DNA of 64,000 nucleotides from the NCBI GenBank assembly GCA_049941595.1, contig JBNFNA010000005.1, forward strand, positions 1 through 64,000, written 5' to 3'. Position 1 is the first letter of the stretch, and every line of letters starts with the position of its first letter. This stretch comes from Pasteurella sp049941595 (GTDB taxonomy: Bacteria > Pseudomonadota > Gammaproteobacteria > Enterobacterales > Pasteurellaceae). The notes under the pieces were generated by a model that ran no database searches, was not told the DNA's origin, and was given only the letters and a program-made list of their open reading frames with translations. Positions 54,227 through 63,071 of the stretch are shown here, piece by piece. A program made the translations under genes and the position numbers.

Positions 54227-54338
54227 GCATTTGCAAAAAGTAAGAAGCCAGTCAATGGCTTTGTTATTGATTTTTAGGTTGATTGAGTAAGTAATTATTC
54301 AATTAAATATAAAACTCCAAAAACAAGGTAGTGATTTT

Positions 54339-55343
54339 ATGAAAAAGACAATCGTAGCATTAGCAGTAGCAGCTTTAGCAGCAACTTCAGCAAACGCAGC
54401 AACAGTATTCAACCAAGACGGTACTAAAGTAGATTTAAACGGTTCTGTTCGTTTACTTTTAGAAAAATCTAAAGATAAACGCACTGACTTAAAAGATAAC
54501 GGTTCACGTATCTCTCTTAAAGGATCACACGACTTAGGTGGTGGTTTAAGCGCATTAGCTTACAGTGAATTACGTTTCAGTTCTAAAACTGGTTTCGGTG
54601 ATAAAGTACAACTTAAACGTTTATATGCTGGTTTCGGATATGAAGGTGTTGGTACTTTAACATTCGGTAAACAATTAACTATCGGTGATAAAATTGGTTA
54701 CTCTGACTACTCATACTTATACGGTGGTGTAGGTAAACCATTACCGGACGGTGAGCGTGCAATTAACTTCACATCAGCTTCATTCAACGGTTTCTCATTT
54801 GGTGCAGCTTATGTATTTGAAGATAATACAGCGAAAATTGCAGAGCGTACTGGTAGAGGTGTAGTAGTTGCTGGTTTATATGAGCGTCAAATGGGTGATT
54901 TAGGTTTCAAACTTGCGACTGCATATTCTGAACAAAAAGTTGATATTAATGCAGACTTAAATCCTCGTCCAATAGACGTAGATTTAAGAAAAGAAAAAAC
55001 ATTTAAAGTGGCTACTGAATTAGCTTATGGCCCAGTATCTGTTGGTGTTGACTATATTCACGCAAGAACAACTGGTGTTGATAGTAAAGAACGTGCAATT
55101 GAGTTAGGTGCACAATATCAAGTAACTGAAATGGCTAAACTTTATGCTGTAGCATCACAAGGTAAAACTGGTACTAAAGCAGATTACGTTAAAAAGCGTG
55201 GTTTAGTTTTAGGTGCTGGTTATAAACTTCACAAAAATGTTGAAACCTTCTTAGAAGCAGGCTGGACTAAAGAAAAAGACGAGACTGGTACAGTATCAGC
55301 GAGAGGTCGTAACGTAGGTTTAGGTTTACGCGTACACTTCTAA
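54339..55343 (+). CDS. General outer-membrane porin (OmpP2/OmpH type)
   Basis: This 334-residue protein has a signal peptide ending at Ala-Asn-Ala near residue 20 and a mature beta-barrel with alternating hydrophobic strands. It ends with a terminal Phe (GLRVHF) typical of outer-membrane insertion. It is the Gram-negative porin fold of OmpP2/OmpH of Pasteurellaceae, with short loops compared with many OmpP2 alleles. It probably is the main diffusion pore. Codon use is strongly biased (frequent GGT, CGT, TTA), indicating high expression. Named OmpP2 only by type. Confidence 0.9.
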   Translation: MKKTIVALAVAALAATSANAATVFNQDGTKVDLNGSVRLLLEKSKDKRTDLKDNGSRISLKGSHDLGGGLSALAYSELRFSSKTGFGDKVQLKRLYAGFGYEGVGTLTFGKQLTIGDKIGYSDYSYLYGGVGKPLPDGERAINFTSASFNGFSFGAAYVFEDNTAKIAERTGRGVVVAGLYERQMGDLGFKLATAYSEQKVDINADLNPRPIDVDLRKEKTFKVATELAYGPVSVGVDYIHARTTGVDSKERAIELGAQYQVTEMAKLYAVASQGKTGTKADYVKKRGLVLGAGYKLHKNVETFLEAGWTKEKDETGTVSARGRNVGLGLRVHF

Positions 55344-55393
55344 TTAGAGTTCTCTAATTAATCAAAAAAGACCGATGAAAATCGGTCTTTTTT
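55341..55393 (+). terminator. Porin terminator with a preceding palindrome
   Basis: The stop codon lies in TAATTAGAG-TT-CTCTAATTA (55341-55360). A classic terminator follows, AAAAAAGACCGAT-GAAA-ATCGGTCTTTTTT (55364-55393), a 13-bp stem with a GAAA loop. Confidence 0.9.
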
Positions 55394-55411
55394 ATTGCCT
55401 AAAATTTAATA

Positions 55412-55455
55412 AAAAATAACCGCACTTTGTGTGACACAGAAATGCGGCTTGTTTT
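55412..55455 (-). terminator. prmB terminator containing an imperfect DUS pair
   Basis: On the minus strand AAGCCGCATTT pairs with AAAGTGCGGTT with small bulges around an inner TGTGT/ACACA element. The sequence ATTTTTTATT follows. One arm is a full DUS; the other has decayed. Confidence 0.65.
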
Positions 55456-55467
55456 TGAATAATTTGA

Positions 55468-56409
55468 TTAAGCAAATAAGTGGCGATATTTGATTAAATC
55501 CGCTTTTTTCAGTGCAAATACACCGACGCCACCATTTTTAAGTTCAACCCAGTTGAATGGTACATCTGGATACTGCTCAATTAAATGCACCATACTGTTG
55601 CCAACTTCACACACAAGAATACCTTGTTCGCTGAGATAATCAGGTGCTGCGTATAAAATACGTCTGGTGATTTCTAAACCATCAACACCAGAGCCTAATG
55701 CCATTTCTGGCTCATAATGAAATTCTTCAGGCATATCTGCTAAATCTTCTTCGTCCACATAAGGCGGGTTACTCACGATTAAATCGTATTCCACTTTGGC
55801 CAAATCATTGAATAAATCCGATTGCATTGGAAATACGCGGTGGAGTAATTGATGGCGTTCAATATTGATTTCAGCAACTTCTAACGCTTCTGGGGAAAGA
55901 TCAACTGCATCGACTTCAGCATCAGGGAATTGCACCGCGCAAGCAATAGCAATACAGCCACTACCCGTACACATATCTAAAATACGTTTAGGTTGCTCAC
56001 TGAGTAAACTAGAGAACCCGTCTTGAATCAGCGCATTAATTGGTGAGCGTGGCACGATAACTCGTTCATCGATATAGAATGGTAATCCACAGAACCAAGA
56101 TTGGTTGGTGAGGTAAGCTATTGGAATACGTTTTTCAATGCGTTGAATCACTGAACGAATGAGAACTTCTTTTTCTGAACGGGTTAAGCGAGCAGAATAT
56201 AATTCATTAGGGAAATCCAATGGCAAATCGAGCGTTGATAACACTAATTGCATTGCTTCATCCCAAGCATTATCGTAACCGTGTCCATAATAAATATCGG
56301 AGCGGTTGAAGCTACTATAAGTCCAGCGGAGAAAATCTTGAATGGAATGAAGTTCGTTATAAACTTGATCGGCAAGAATGGTTTCAATAAGTTCTTGGTT
56401 ATGCGTCAT
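55468..56409 (-). CDS. prmB: PrmB, ribosomal protein uL3 glutamine methyltransferase
   Basis: This 313-residue SAM-dependent methyltransferase modifies a Gln of ribosomal protein uL3. The SAM-binding motif is ILDMCTGSGCIAIA near residue 141 and the catalytic NPPY motif is in DLIVSNPPYVDEEDL near 208. The N-terminal helical domain matches PrmB rather than PrmC in length. It is divergent from smrB, as in E. coli. Confidence 0.94.
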   Translation of the reverse strand: MTHNQELIETILADQVYNELHSIQDFLRWTYSSFNRSDIYYGHGYDNAWDEAMQLVLSTLDLPLDFPNELYSARLTRSEKEVLIRSVIQRIEKRIPIAYLTNQSWFCGLPFYIDERVIVPRSPINALIQDGFSSLLSEQPKRILDMCTGSGCIAIACAVQFPDAEVDAVDLSPEALEVAEINIERHQLLHRVFPMQSDLFNDLAKVEYDLIVSNPPYVDEEDLADMPEEFHYEPEMALGSGVDGLEITRRILYAAPDYLSEQGILVCEVGNSMVHLIEQYPDVPFNWVELKNGGVGVFALKKADLIKYRHLFA

Positions 56410-56531
56410 AAAATACCTATTGGGGTAAGAACGAAAATAAGCTCAGTTTATATCATATAAATGCAAATTTGGGAAATAACCTAACAAGAATATGGTATGA
56501 TTGCACGCAATTTGTAAATGGAAAGAAGAAG

Positions 56532-57038
56532 ATGTTAAAACAAGACGATATTGATTTATTCCGTGAAGCAACAAAAGGCGTAAAAGCATTCAAACAAGAT
56601 ACTTTTGTGAGCGCACGTCCGAAAATACATAAGCAAAAATCACCGTTGCGTGATATTCGAGAAAAAGAAGATACATTATTTTATTTTTCGGACGAATATG
56701 AGCCGTTGTTAAATGAAGAAAGTGCGGTCAAATATTTGAGAGAAGGGGAAGATTCACATTTGTTAAAGCAATTAAGACGAGGCGATTTCTCCCCAGAGTT
56801 GTTTTTAGATCTGCACGGTTTAACTAGAGAGCAAGCGAAATTGGAACTTGCGAGCTTAATTCAAGCTTGTGAAAACGAACACGTTTATTGTGCAAGTGTG
56901 ATGACGGGGTATGGTTCTTATGTGTTAAAGCGCCAAATTCCTCGTTGGTTGGTGCAGCATCCTAAAGTGCGTGCATTACACCAAGCCCCAAAAGAATGGG
57001 GCGGTGATGCGGCAATTTTAATCTTGCTTGATGTGTAA
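56532..57038 (+). CDS. smrB: SmrB, ribosome-rescue endonuclease
   Basis: This 168-residue protein has a C-terminal Smr domain (FLDLHGLTREQAKLELASLI, then the TGYGSYVLKRQIPRWL loop). E. coli SmrB cuts mRNA between collided ribosomes. The N-terminal part is a basic helix that binds the ribosome in E. coli. ATG 56532 starts MLKQDDIDLFREA; an upstream frame from 56469 is not conserved. Its 3' end overlaps the yccS 3' end by 21 bp. Confidence 0.93.
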   Translation: MLKQDDIDLFREATKGVKAFKQDTFVSARPKIHKQKSPLRDIREKEDTLFYFSDEYEPLLNEESAVKYLREGEDSHLLKQLRRGDFSPELFLDLHGLTREQAKLELASLIQACENEHVYCASVMTGYGSYVLKRQIPRWLVQHPKVRALHQAPKEWGGDAAILILLDV

Positions 57039-59171
57039 ATCCGCTTTGTGAAAGGTGTTATAAAGAGAGGGCAGAACTTGGGAAATCATATTAAGTTGTT
57101 GAATCGGCACACTAAATTGTGGCTGTAATAAATTTTCTGCTTGTTCTGCACTTGCTTGTTTCAAATCGGATTCAATTCTTTTCTGTAACTTTTCAAAAAC
57201 GGTTGGCGTTAATTTCTCAATATGCTCAAGCACATAAATGATTTTTTTCGCAATCGGATAAAAACCTGCCAGAAAACGCGTGCTTTGTTGTAGTTTTTTC
57301 ATATTGCTACGATATGCGCCCAACGCTGAAATATAACTTAACAATGAATAATTAATTTTGAGCAACTCAAAGCCTTGTTGCAAATGCGCTTGGTATTTTT
57401 GTGGCTCATTATTCATATTCGAAATCGTGGCACTTAGTGCGGTCGCATTTTCGTGGGCATTACGGCGCATAATGCGATATTTCAAGTTGTCTCCTTTACC
57501 AAATTGCAGCTGGCTGATGATATAAAGCAGATATTTTGCATTGCTTTTAATGGCTTGGCGACTGACTTTATCCAATTGCAAATATTTCCAATCCGGCCAG
57601 AAATACGACACAGCAACCCAAGAAATAGCAGCCCCAATAAGAGTATCAATGACACGAGAGTACATCGCATCGTGCAGGTCAAATCCCATCACGTTAAAGC
57701 TAATTAGCACTTGTATTGTGATGAAAAAAGTTGAGAAACTGTAATTATTGCTTCTGAAGAAGAAAAACATTGTGCTTGTTGCCACAATTAAACCTAATTG
57801 AAGCTCTAAAGTCGGGTTGATATAAGGCAGAAGAGAGCCAATAATCACACCCAAAATGGTACCAAGAATACGCTGACGTAAACGCAGTTTAGTTGCAGAA
57901 TAGTTTGGTTGGCAAACGAATACGGCAGTGAGTAAGATCCAATAACCCCGATCAAGTTGGAAAAATTCGACGATAGCACAAGACGTGAATACAACAATGG
58001 ATAAACGCACCGCGTGGCGGAAAAGCTGAGAGTTAAAATTGCAGTGGCTTTTAATCGTATAAAAAATATTACGCAAACCACGAATTTGATGTGTGTGAAT
58101 TTTTGCGGTTTCTGTACGTTCGATGTGGTTAGTATCTTGATCTAAGTGGCGAAGCTGCCAATCAACCGCTTGAATGTTTTCAATTAAGGTCTTCAAGTTT
58201 AAATGAGCACTATCATCTTTATTGTGTTGTTGGATATAGAGTTCGAAAGATTGTGTTAATCCTAAGACCGCTTTTTCCATACGGTTATCATATTTATAAT
58301 CTTTACCTTGTTGCAAACTCAAACCGATTTGTTTGCAGGCTTGTGCTTGTAGCTCAAATAAGCGCTGAATACGGAAAATTAAATCGGTATTCTTGAGTTG
58401 TTCTGCAAGGGCTTGATAATTAAATAAACTTGAATTGGCTTTTTCGTGAATATCTTGTGCCGAGAAGTAATAGCGGATCATTTTTTGCGTACGGCTGTGG
58501 CGATATTGTCCACGAATGCGATAGAACAATGAAATACGGCAACCATTGAATGCTTCAATCAGTTGGCTGTCTTTCATTGCAAGATTGACTTCTTTATTGC
58601 TTAAATTTTCGACATCATCAGGGTCGAAGAACAGTGATTTAGCATCTAAATAAGCACCTAATGCCAAGAAAGATTTAGCAATATTTTCTTGTACAGGGCG
58701 ATTAGGAAAGAATAAATGAACAATTAGGGCGATCACGCTATACAGCAAGGTGCCACAAAGGATCATAATTGGGTTGATAAACCAGAGCGTGTCGGGCAGA
58801 TAAGAAAGCGTTGTGTAAAGTGCAATTACTAACGTCCCAAATGCAATTGTACTGTAACGCTGCCCAATTGCGCCAACCATTGTGAAAATAAAGGTAATGG
58901 CAGTCATTAAAAGGGTAAATTGATAGCAATTACCAATGCTCATTTGCACAATCAGTGACGAAATAGAAAACGCAATTAAGGTGTAAAAAACGTTTTTTAA
59001 TCGTCCTGTGAGGCGGTTGTCTAAGTCCACTAAACCGCCAGCGATGATTCCGAGAATCAACGGCATACTTTGCGCAGAAATATCAAGCAGCCAAATTGCG
59101 ATTGCGGCAAGGTTTACCGCAATAAAAATAGGAATTGTGGCAATTACTTTTGCGTTAAGCCAGTTGTTCAT
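57018..59171 (-). CDS. yccS: YccS, FUSC-family inner-membrane protein
   Basis: This 717-residue protein has two blocks of about six membrane helices (near 10-155 and 395-530), each followed by a cytoplasmic helical domain. It is the fusaric-acid-resistance (FUSC) fold, with the length of E. coli YccS. The motif RGYWILLTAVFVCQPNYSATKLRLRQRILGT is the family signature. Function is unknown; small-molecule efflux is suspected. It is in an operon with yccF (14-bp gap). Confidence 0.88.
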   Translation of the reverse strand: MNNWLNAKVIATIPIFIAVNLAAIAIWLLDISAQSMPLILGIIAGGLVDLDNRLTGRLKNVFYTLIAFSISSLIVQMSIGNCYQFTLLMTAITFIFTMVGAIGQRYSTIAFGTLVIALYTTLSYLPDTLWFINPIMILCGTLLYSVIALIVHLFFPNRPVQENIAKSFLALGAYLDAKSLFFDPDDVENLSNKEVNLAMKDSQLIEAFNGCRISLFYRIRGQYRHSRTQKMIRYYFSAQDIHEKANSSLFNYQALAEQLKNTDLIFRIQRLFELQAQACKQIGLSLQQGKDYKYDNRMEKAVLGLTQSFELYIQQHNKDDSAHLNLKTLIENIQAVDWQLRHLDQDTNHIERTETAKIHTHQIRGLRNIFYTIKSHCNFNSQLFRHAVRLSIVVFTSCAIVEFFQLDRGYWILLTAVFVCQPNYSATKLRLRQRILGTILGVIIGSLLPYINPTLELQLGLIVATSTMFFFFRSNNYSFSTFFITIQVLISFNVMGFDLHDAMYSRVIDTLIGAAISWVAVSYFWPDWKYLQLDKVSRQAIKSNAKYLLYIISQLQFGKGDNLKYRIMRRNAHENATALSATISNMNNEPQKYQAHLQQGFELLKINYSLLSYISALGAYRSNMKKLQQSTRFLAGFYPIAKKIIYVLEHIEKLTPTVFEKLQKRIESDLKQASAEQAENLLQPQFSVPIQQLNMISQVLPSLYNTFHKADLHIKQD

Positions 59172-59185
59172 TGAGATCCTTGTGA

Positions 59186-59635
59186 TTATTTATATTGACT
59201 GAATTGCTGTTCTGTCGCTTGTTTGCGTGCTAGCTCTGCAATTTCTTTTGGCACAACACGTTGACCAACTGGGAATAGGGCAATCCCTGCTAGTTTAAAG
59301 TTAGCTAATCCCACTGGAATGCCAATAATGGTCAAGCATTGTGCAATACCTGCAAAGATATGTGATAAACATAACCACCAACCAAATAGAATGAACCAAA
59401 CCACATTTAAAACAGTACCAATTGAGTTACTAATTGGATTTTGGGGCTCAAGGTATTTAACGTGAATAATATCGTTACCGAATGGCACAAGTGACATTTT
59501 GCTGATTTCCCAACAGCTACGAGTATAAGGTATGGTAATGATCAGTACAGCACTGACTAGCGTTGCCAATAACCAACCTAAAGTTGTTGCAAAACCACCT
59601 AATACAAAATTCAAAATATTTAAAATCAAGCCCAT
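59186..59635 (-). CDS. yccF: YccF-domain inner-membrane protein
   Basis: This 149-residue protein has several membrane helices and two YccF repeats (LNIVWFILFGWW-like segments; here NVVWFILFGWWLCLSHIFAGIAQCLTIIGIPVG). Function is unknown. It is co-transcribed with yccS, the usual partnership. GGAG precedes the ATG. Confidence 0.9.
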   Translation of the reverse strand: MGLILNILNFVLGGFATTLGWLLATLVSAVLIITIPYTRSCWEISKMSLVPFGNDIIHVKYLEPQNPISNSIGTVLNVVWFILFGWWLCLSHIFAGIAQCLTIIGIPVGLANFKLAGIALFPVGQRVVPKEIAELARKQATEQQFSQYK

Positions 59636-59762
59636 TTTTGTTCTCCTCCGGTTGTGAGTTTGTCAGAATGCTTATTTCGATAATAAATATCGCTCAACAT
59701 AAAGATGATGAGCGATATTATAATGAGATTTGAAAAATTCACAAAAATAGACCGCACTTTTT

Positions 59763-60221
59763 CTATTTTAGGCGATCTTTTAAGTAAGCATCATAATCAG
59801 GAATACGAATTTGCACTTCTTGATTAAAACTTTGTGAGTTGATTAAAAAGTTAGCGGTTGCAATATTCATTGCCACTGGAATGTTCCAAACGGTTGCGAT
59901 ACGCATTAGGGCTTTGACATCGGGGTCGTGTGGCACTGCATTCATTGGATCCCAAAAGAATACGAGCATATCAATTTTCTTTTCTGCAATTAATGCACCA
60001 AGTTGCTGGTCACCACCCATCGGGCCACTCAACAATGGGTTAATCGTCAATTCTGTCATTTGCTGAATCATATTGCCCGTTGTACCGGTGCCATAAAGAT
60101 GATGTTGAGCGAGCAAAGTGCGGTGAGTTTTACACCAATTTATTAATTCTTGTTTACAATGATCGTGTGCAACTAAAGCAATGTGCTTTTGTGTTGGCAA
60201 TGTGCGTTGGGTATTATTCAT
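59763..60221 (-). CDS. mgsA: Methylglyoxal synthase
   Basis: This 152-residue enzyme converts dihydroxyacetone phosphate to methylglyoxal and phosphate, relieving sugar-phosphate stress. The HIALVAHDHCKQEL phosphate-binding start, the GTTGNMI loop and the catalytic Asp in GPMGGDQQLGALI (residue 71) are intact. FFWDPMNAVPHDPDVKAL is also intact. The length matches E. coli MgsA. The pathway vents glycolysis, linking to the PTS and PDH genes upstream. Confidence 0.96.
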   Translation of the reverse strand: MNNTQRTLPTQKHIALVAHDHCKQELINWCKTHRTLLAQHHLYGTGTTGNMIQQMTELTINPLLSGPMGGDQQLGALIAEKKIDMLVFFWDPMNAVPHDPDVKALMRIATVWNIPVAMNIATANFLINSQSFNQEVQIRIPDYDAYLKDRLK

Positions 60222-60243
60222 TCATTTCCTCGAATACATAAAA

Positions 60244-60270
60244 TAAAAGTGAGCCATTTGCTCACTTTTA
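60244..60270 (-). terminator. Rho-independent terminator after yccT
   Basis: TAAAAGTGAGC/GCTCACTTTTA, 11-bp perfect stem, 5-nt loop. On the minus strand it is followed by TTTTATG, separating yccT from mgsA. Confidence 0.85.
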
Positions 60271-60279
60271 ATTTATTCA

Positions 60280-60936
60280 TTATTTTTGAGTTTTTGCCCA
60301 GTTTAAGAAACGGCTTTGAGTTTCTTTATCTGCTTGCTGATACCAATATTGTAACATTTGCTCTGCAACGTTTTCGCCTTGCACAGTAATCTTGCCTTTT
60401 TGCGCTTTACTAAAGCCTGGAATTGCTGCAGGCATTGCTGTGCTTGCGAAGCTTTTCACTGCAGCTGGTGCATCTGAAGAATTATATTCAGAAAGGTTAT
60501 CAATCAGGTTCACTCCCGGTAAGAAACCTTCTTGTTTGAGATATTCTTGTTTAGTAGGCACTTCGCTACCAGAAACAGTCTTCACGTGAATAACAGGTGA
60601 TTTTTGGAACGCATTTGCATCTCTTTCTGTTTCTAAGCGTGGTGCAGAAATCACAACATCATCTGCTGAACCTTGGAAAGTAACAACGATTGGATCAGAT
60701 TCAAATAAAGTGCGGTCAGAACCAGAGCGAACAATTTCAGATACGCGAACAACCACTTGGTGAGTTTGTGTATCATTGATATTGAAAGAACGGGTTTCTT
60801 TTAGAAGTGACTTGCTTGCTTTTTGTCCATCGATTGCGAGAAAATCGATATTAGATGAGCTTGTTATGACACCTGCAAAGCTCGCAGTGCTAGTTAATAG
60901 AGCTGCGGTTGCTAATGCAGCGAAACGGAATTTCAT
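60280..60936 (-). CDS. yccT: YccT family (DUF2057) secreted protein
   Basis: This 218-residue protein has a signal peptide (about 21 residues, ending ASFAG). The mature protein has the DUF2057 pattern (VITSSSNIDFLAIDGQKA, RTLFESDPIVVTFQGS and the helical C-terminus). Its function is poorly known; a link to curli regulation has been proposed for enterobacterial YccT. AGGAG precedes ATG 60936. It is the E. coli yccT position next to mgsA. Confidence 0.88.
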   Translation of the reverse strand: MKFRFAALATAALLTSTASFAGVITSSSNIDFLAIDGQKASKSLLKETRSFNINDTQTHQVVVRVSEIVRSGSDRTLFESDPIVVTFQGSADDVVISAPRLETERDANAFQKSPVIHVKTVSGSEVPTKQEYLKQEGFLPGVNLIDNLSEYNSSDAPAAVKSFASTAMPAAIPGFSKAQKGKITVQGENVAEQMLQYWYQQADKETQSRFLNWAKTQK

Positions 60937-61107
60937 ATTTACTCCTATTTTTGTAAGGAACATAAGTTTAAAGCCAAAGCACTTTATTCAGTAAAGTGTT
61001 AGGCTATATGCTAGTCGAATTTTAAACAAATGAAAATAGAAAGACTGAATTTAATATTAAAAACTGTGATGTAATGAACATTATTTAACACAATAAGCGA
61101 GGATTTT

Positions 61108-61380
61108 ATGATTAAGAAACAATTTCTTATCTTTGGCATCGTACAAGGCGTAGGTTTTCGATACTTTACTTGGCGTGAGGCAACAAAAATTGGCGTGCAA
61201 GGTTTTGTGCGTAATCGGAAAGATGGTAGCGTAGAGGTGGTGGCAAGTGGTTCTGAAGAACAAATAATGACATTACATAATTGGTTACAGCAAGGGCCAA
61301 AAACCGCCACAGTTGAGCAGGTAATTGCTCAAGACTATGACGGCTCTTATATTTTTGATGGGTTTAATGTATTACATTAA
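61108..61380 (+). CDS. acyP: Acylphosphatase
   Basis: This 90-residue enzyme hydrolyses acyl phosphates. The catalytic Arg lies in IVQGVGFRYFTWREA (near 19) and the catalytic Asn in GFVRNRKDGSVEV (near 37). The length is normal. GAGG precedes the ATG. Its TAA overlaps the TAA of the convergent transporter gene by two bases. It corresponds to yccX of the E. coli ycc block. Confidence 0.95.
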   Translation: MIKKQFLIFGIVQGVGFRYFTWREATKIGVQGFVRNRKDGSVEVVASGSEEQIMTLHNWLQQGPKTATVEQVIAQDYDGSYIFDGFNVLH

Positions 61381-62207
61381 TGTTTGGGACGTAATTTGAT
61401 TTTTTGGTAAATCAATGCAATCAGGAAAAAGAATGCTTGTAATAAAATAATACAAGGCCCTGTGGCTGCATCGATATGATAGCTAATAATTGTTCCCAAT
61501 AAGCTGGTGATAACAGACATTGTGATCGCGATTAAAAGCATATAATCAAAGCGTTTACTCAAAGTAAATGCAGTAATGCCAGGTGAAATCAACATTGCCA
61601 CGACCAAAATCACCCCAACAACTTGCATTGCGGTAATAATAGTTAATGCAAGCAGGACCAGTAGCCCATAATGTAAGATTTTTGGCGATAAACCTGCAAC
61701 TCGAGTATGGCTTGGATCAAAGCAATATAAGAGGAAATCTTTCCGCTTAAAGGCAATAATTGTAAAAATAATGGCTGAGATAATCAGGGTTTCGATTAAT
61801 TCGCTATCACTTACGCCAAGCAAGTTACCAAACAAAATGTGCGATAAGTGTTGATCTGTTTCGACTTTCGTGAAAAGCACGATACCGAAAGCAAACATAC
61901 CAGAAAAGACTATCCCCATTACCGTATCTTCTTTTATTCGGCTGTTTTCTTTCAAATAACCCACACTTAATGCACAAAATAATCCCGCACCAAATGCCCC
62001 AATAGAAAGTGGAAGCCCTAATAAGAATGCAATCACAACGCCGGGTAAAACCGCGTGGGAAATTGCATCGCCCATTAATGACCAACCTTTCAATACTAAA
62101 TAGCAAGAAAGCACCGCACAGATGATTGCGACAATTAATGCCGTAAATAAGGCATTTTGCATAAATGGATAGCTAAATGGTTCAGTGATCCAATCATAGA
62201 TTGCCAT
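61377..62207 (-). CDS. sitD: Metal ABC transporter permease (SitD/YfeD type)
   Basis: This 276-residue ABC-3 family permease has about eight membrane helices. LVLKGWSLMGDAISHAVLPGVVIAFLLG is the family signature, and the coupling-helix region follows HILFGNLLGVSDSELIETLII. It overlaps sitC by 14 bp. Substrate (Mn, Fe or Zn) is inferred from the operon type; H. influenzae has a Yfe-type system of this layout. Confidence 0.9.
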   Translation of the reverse strand: MAIYDWITEPFSYPFMQNALFTALIVAIICAVLSCYLVLKGWSLMGDAISHAVLPGVVIAFLLGLPLSIGAFGAGLFCALSVGYLKENSRIKEDTVMGIVFSGMFAFGIVLFTKVETDQHLSHILFGNLLGVSDSELIETLIISAIIFTIIAFKRKDFLLYCFDPSHTRVAGLSPKILHYGLLVLLALTIITAMQVVGVILVVAMLISPGITAFTLSKRFDYMLLIAITMSVITSLLGTIISYHIDAATGPCIILLQAFFFLIALIYQKIKLRPKH

Positions 62208-63069
62208 TATTTGCCTCCATTTCTGCTTTATCTCTCGCTATGGGATGACGGCGTAGTACGCCATATTTAGGTGAGAAGAAAAAGGCAAGTAGGAAAAGTG
62301 CGGTCTGAAAACACACAATTAATCCGCCTGTTGCACCATCTAAATAATAACTGACATAAACACCGACGGTGCTAGTAATGACGCCTAATGTAACAGCAAT
62401 AATCGCAAGAGAACGGAATTTATCTGTTAATAAATAAGCCGTTGCACCTGGAGTGATCACCATTGCAATCACTAAGATCGCTCCCACAGTTTGCAAGGCT
62501 GCAACCACACAGGCGCTTAACAATGTGAAGAACAGCATTTTGTAACGTAACGGTGAAAGCCCAACAGAGGTTGCGTGAGTTTCATCGAAAAAGACTAAAA
62601 GTAAATCTTTCCAGAAGATAAGCAGTAAACCTAATGTAATACCAATAATAATGGCAACTTGCGTGACATCTTCGTCTGCAATTCCCAGAATATTTCCCAG
62701 AATAATATCTTGCACATTAATCGATGTTGGATTTAACGAAATAATGAGCAAACCGAGGGCAAAAAATGTGGTGAAAATAAAGCCAATAACAGCATCTTCA
62801 CGTAGTTTTGTGATGGATTTAATCCAAAGGATGGAAAGTGCGGCTAAAATTCCTGAAAAAAATGCACCCAGTGCATAAGGCAAACTTAATGCATAAGCAA
62901 TAGCTACACCCGGCACAACAGAGTGTGATAGCGCATCACCAATTAGTGACCAACCTTTTAACATCAGATAAGAAGACAAAAAAGCACAGATTCCACCGAC
63001 GGCAGCAGAGAGCAGAATCGCTTTTGTCATATAGTCATATTGAAAAGGTTCAAGTAAGAGATCCCACAT
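62194..63069 (-). CDS. sitC: Metal ABC transporter permease (SitC/YfeC type)
   Basis: This 291-residue ABC-3 permease, paralogous to the next gene, has LMLKGWSLIGDALSHSVVPGVAIAYALS and DIILGNILGIADEDVTQVAII. It forms a heterodimeric channel with SitD. It starts 2 bp after the sitB stop. Confidence 0.9.
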   Translation of the reverse strand: MWDLLLEPFQYDYMTKAILLSAAVGGICAFLSSYLMLKGWSLIGDALSHSVVPGVAIAYALSLPYALGAFFSGILAALSILWIKSITKLREDAVIGFIFTTFFALGLLIISLNPTSINVQDIILGNILGIADEDVTQVAIIIGITLGLLLIFWKDLLLVFFDETHATSVGLSPLRYKMLFFTLLSACVVAALQTVGAILVIAMVITPGATAYLLTDKFRSLAIIAVTLGVITSTVGVYVSYYLDGATGGLIVCFQTALFLLAFFFSPKYGVLRRHPIARDKAEMEANNGNL

Positions 63070-63071
63070 TA

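Larger units (their letters stand above)
53634..54338. promoter_or_regulatory. 705-bp AT-rich regulatory gap between rsxA and the porin gene
   Basis: No gene is seen. The gap holds a repeated TTTCATCCG (about 53790 and 53808) and a small hairpin GTCATT-TTT-AATGAC (53842-53856). A perfect CRP palindrome (53927-53942), a second weaker CRP-like site (54084-54099) and the porin promoter (54198-54226) follow. AAGCCA-GTCAA-TGGCTT (about 54246-54262) would be a 5'-UTR hairpin. A small RNA cannot be excluded. Confidence 0.6.
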
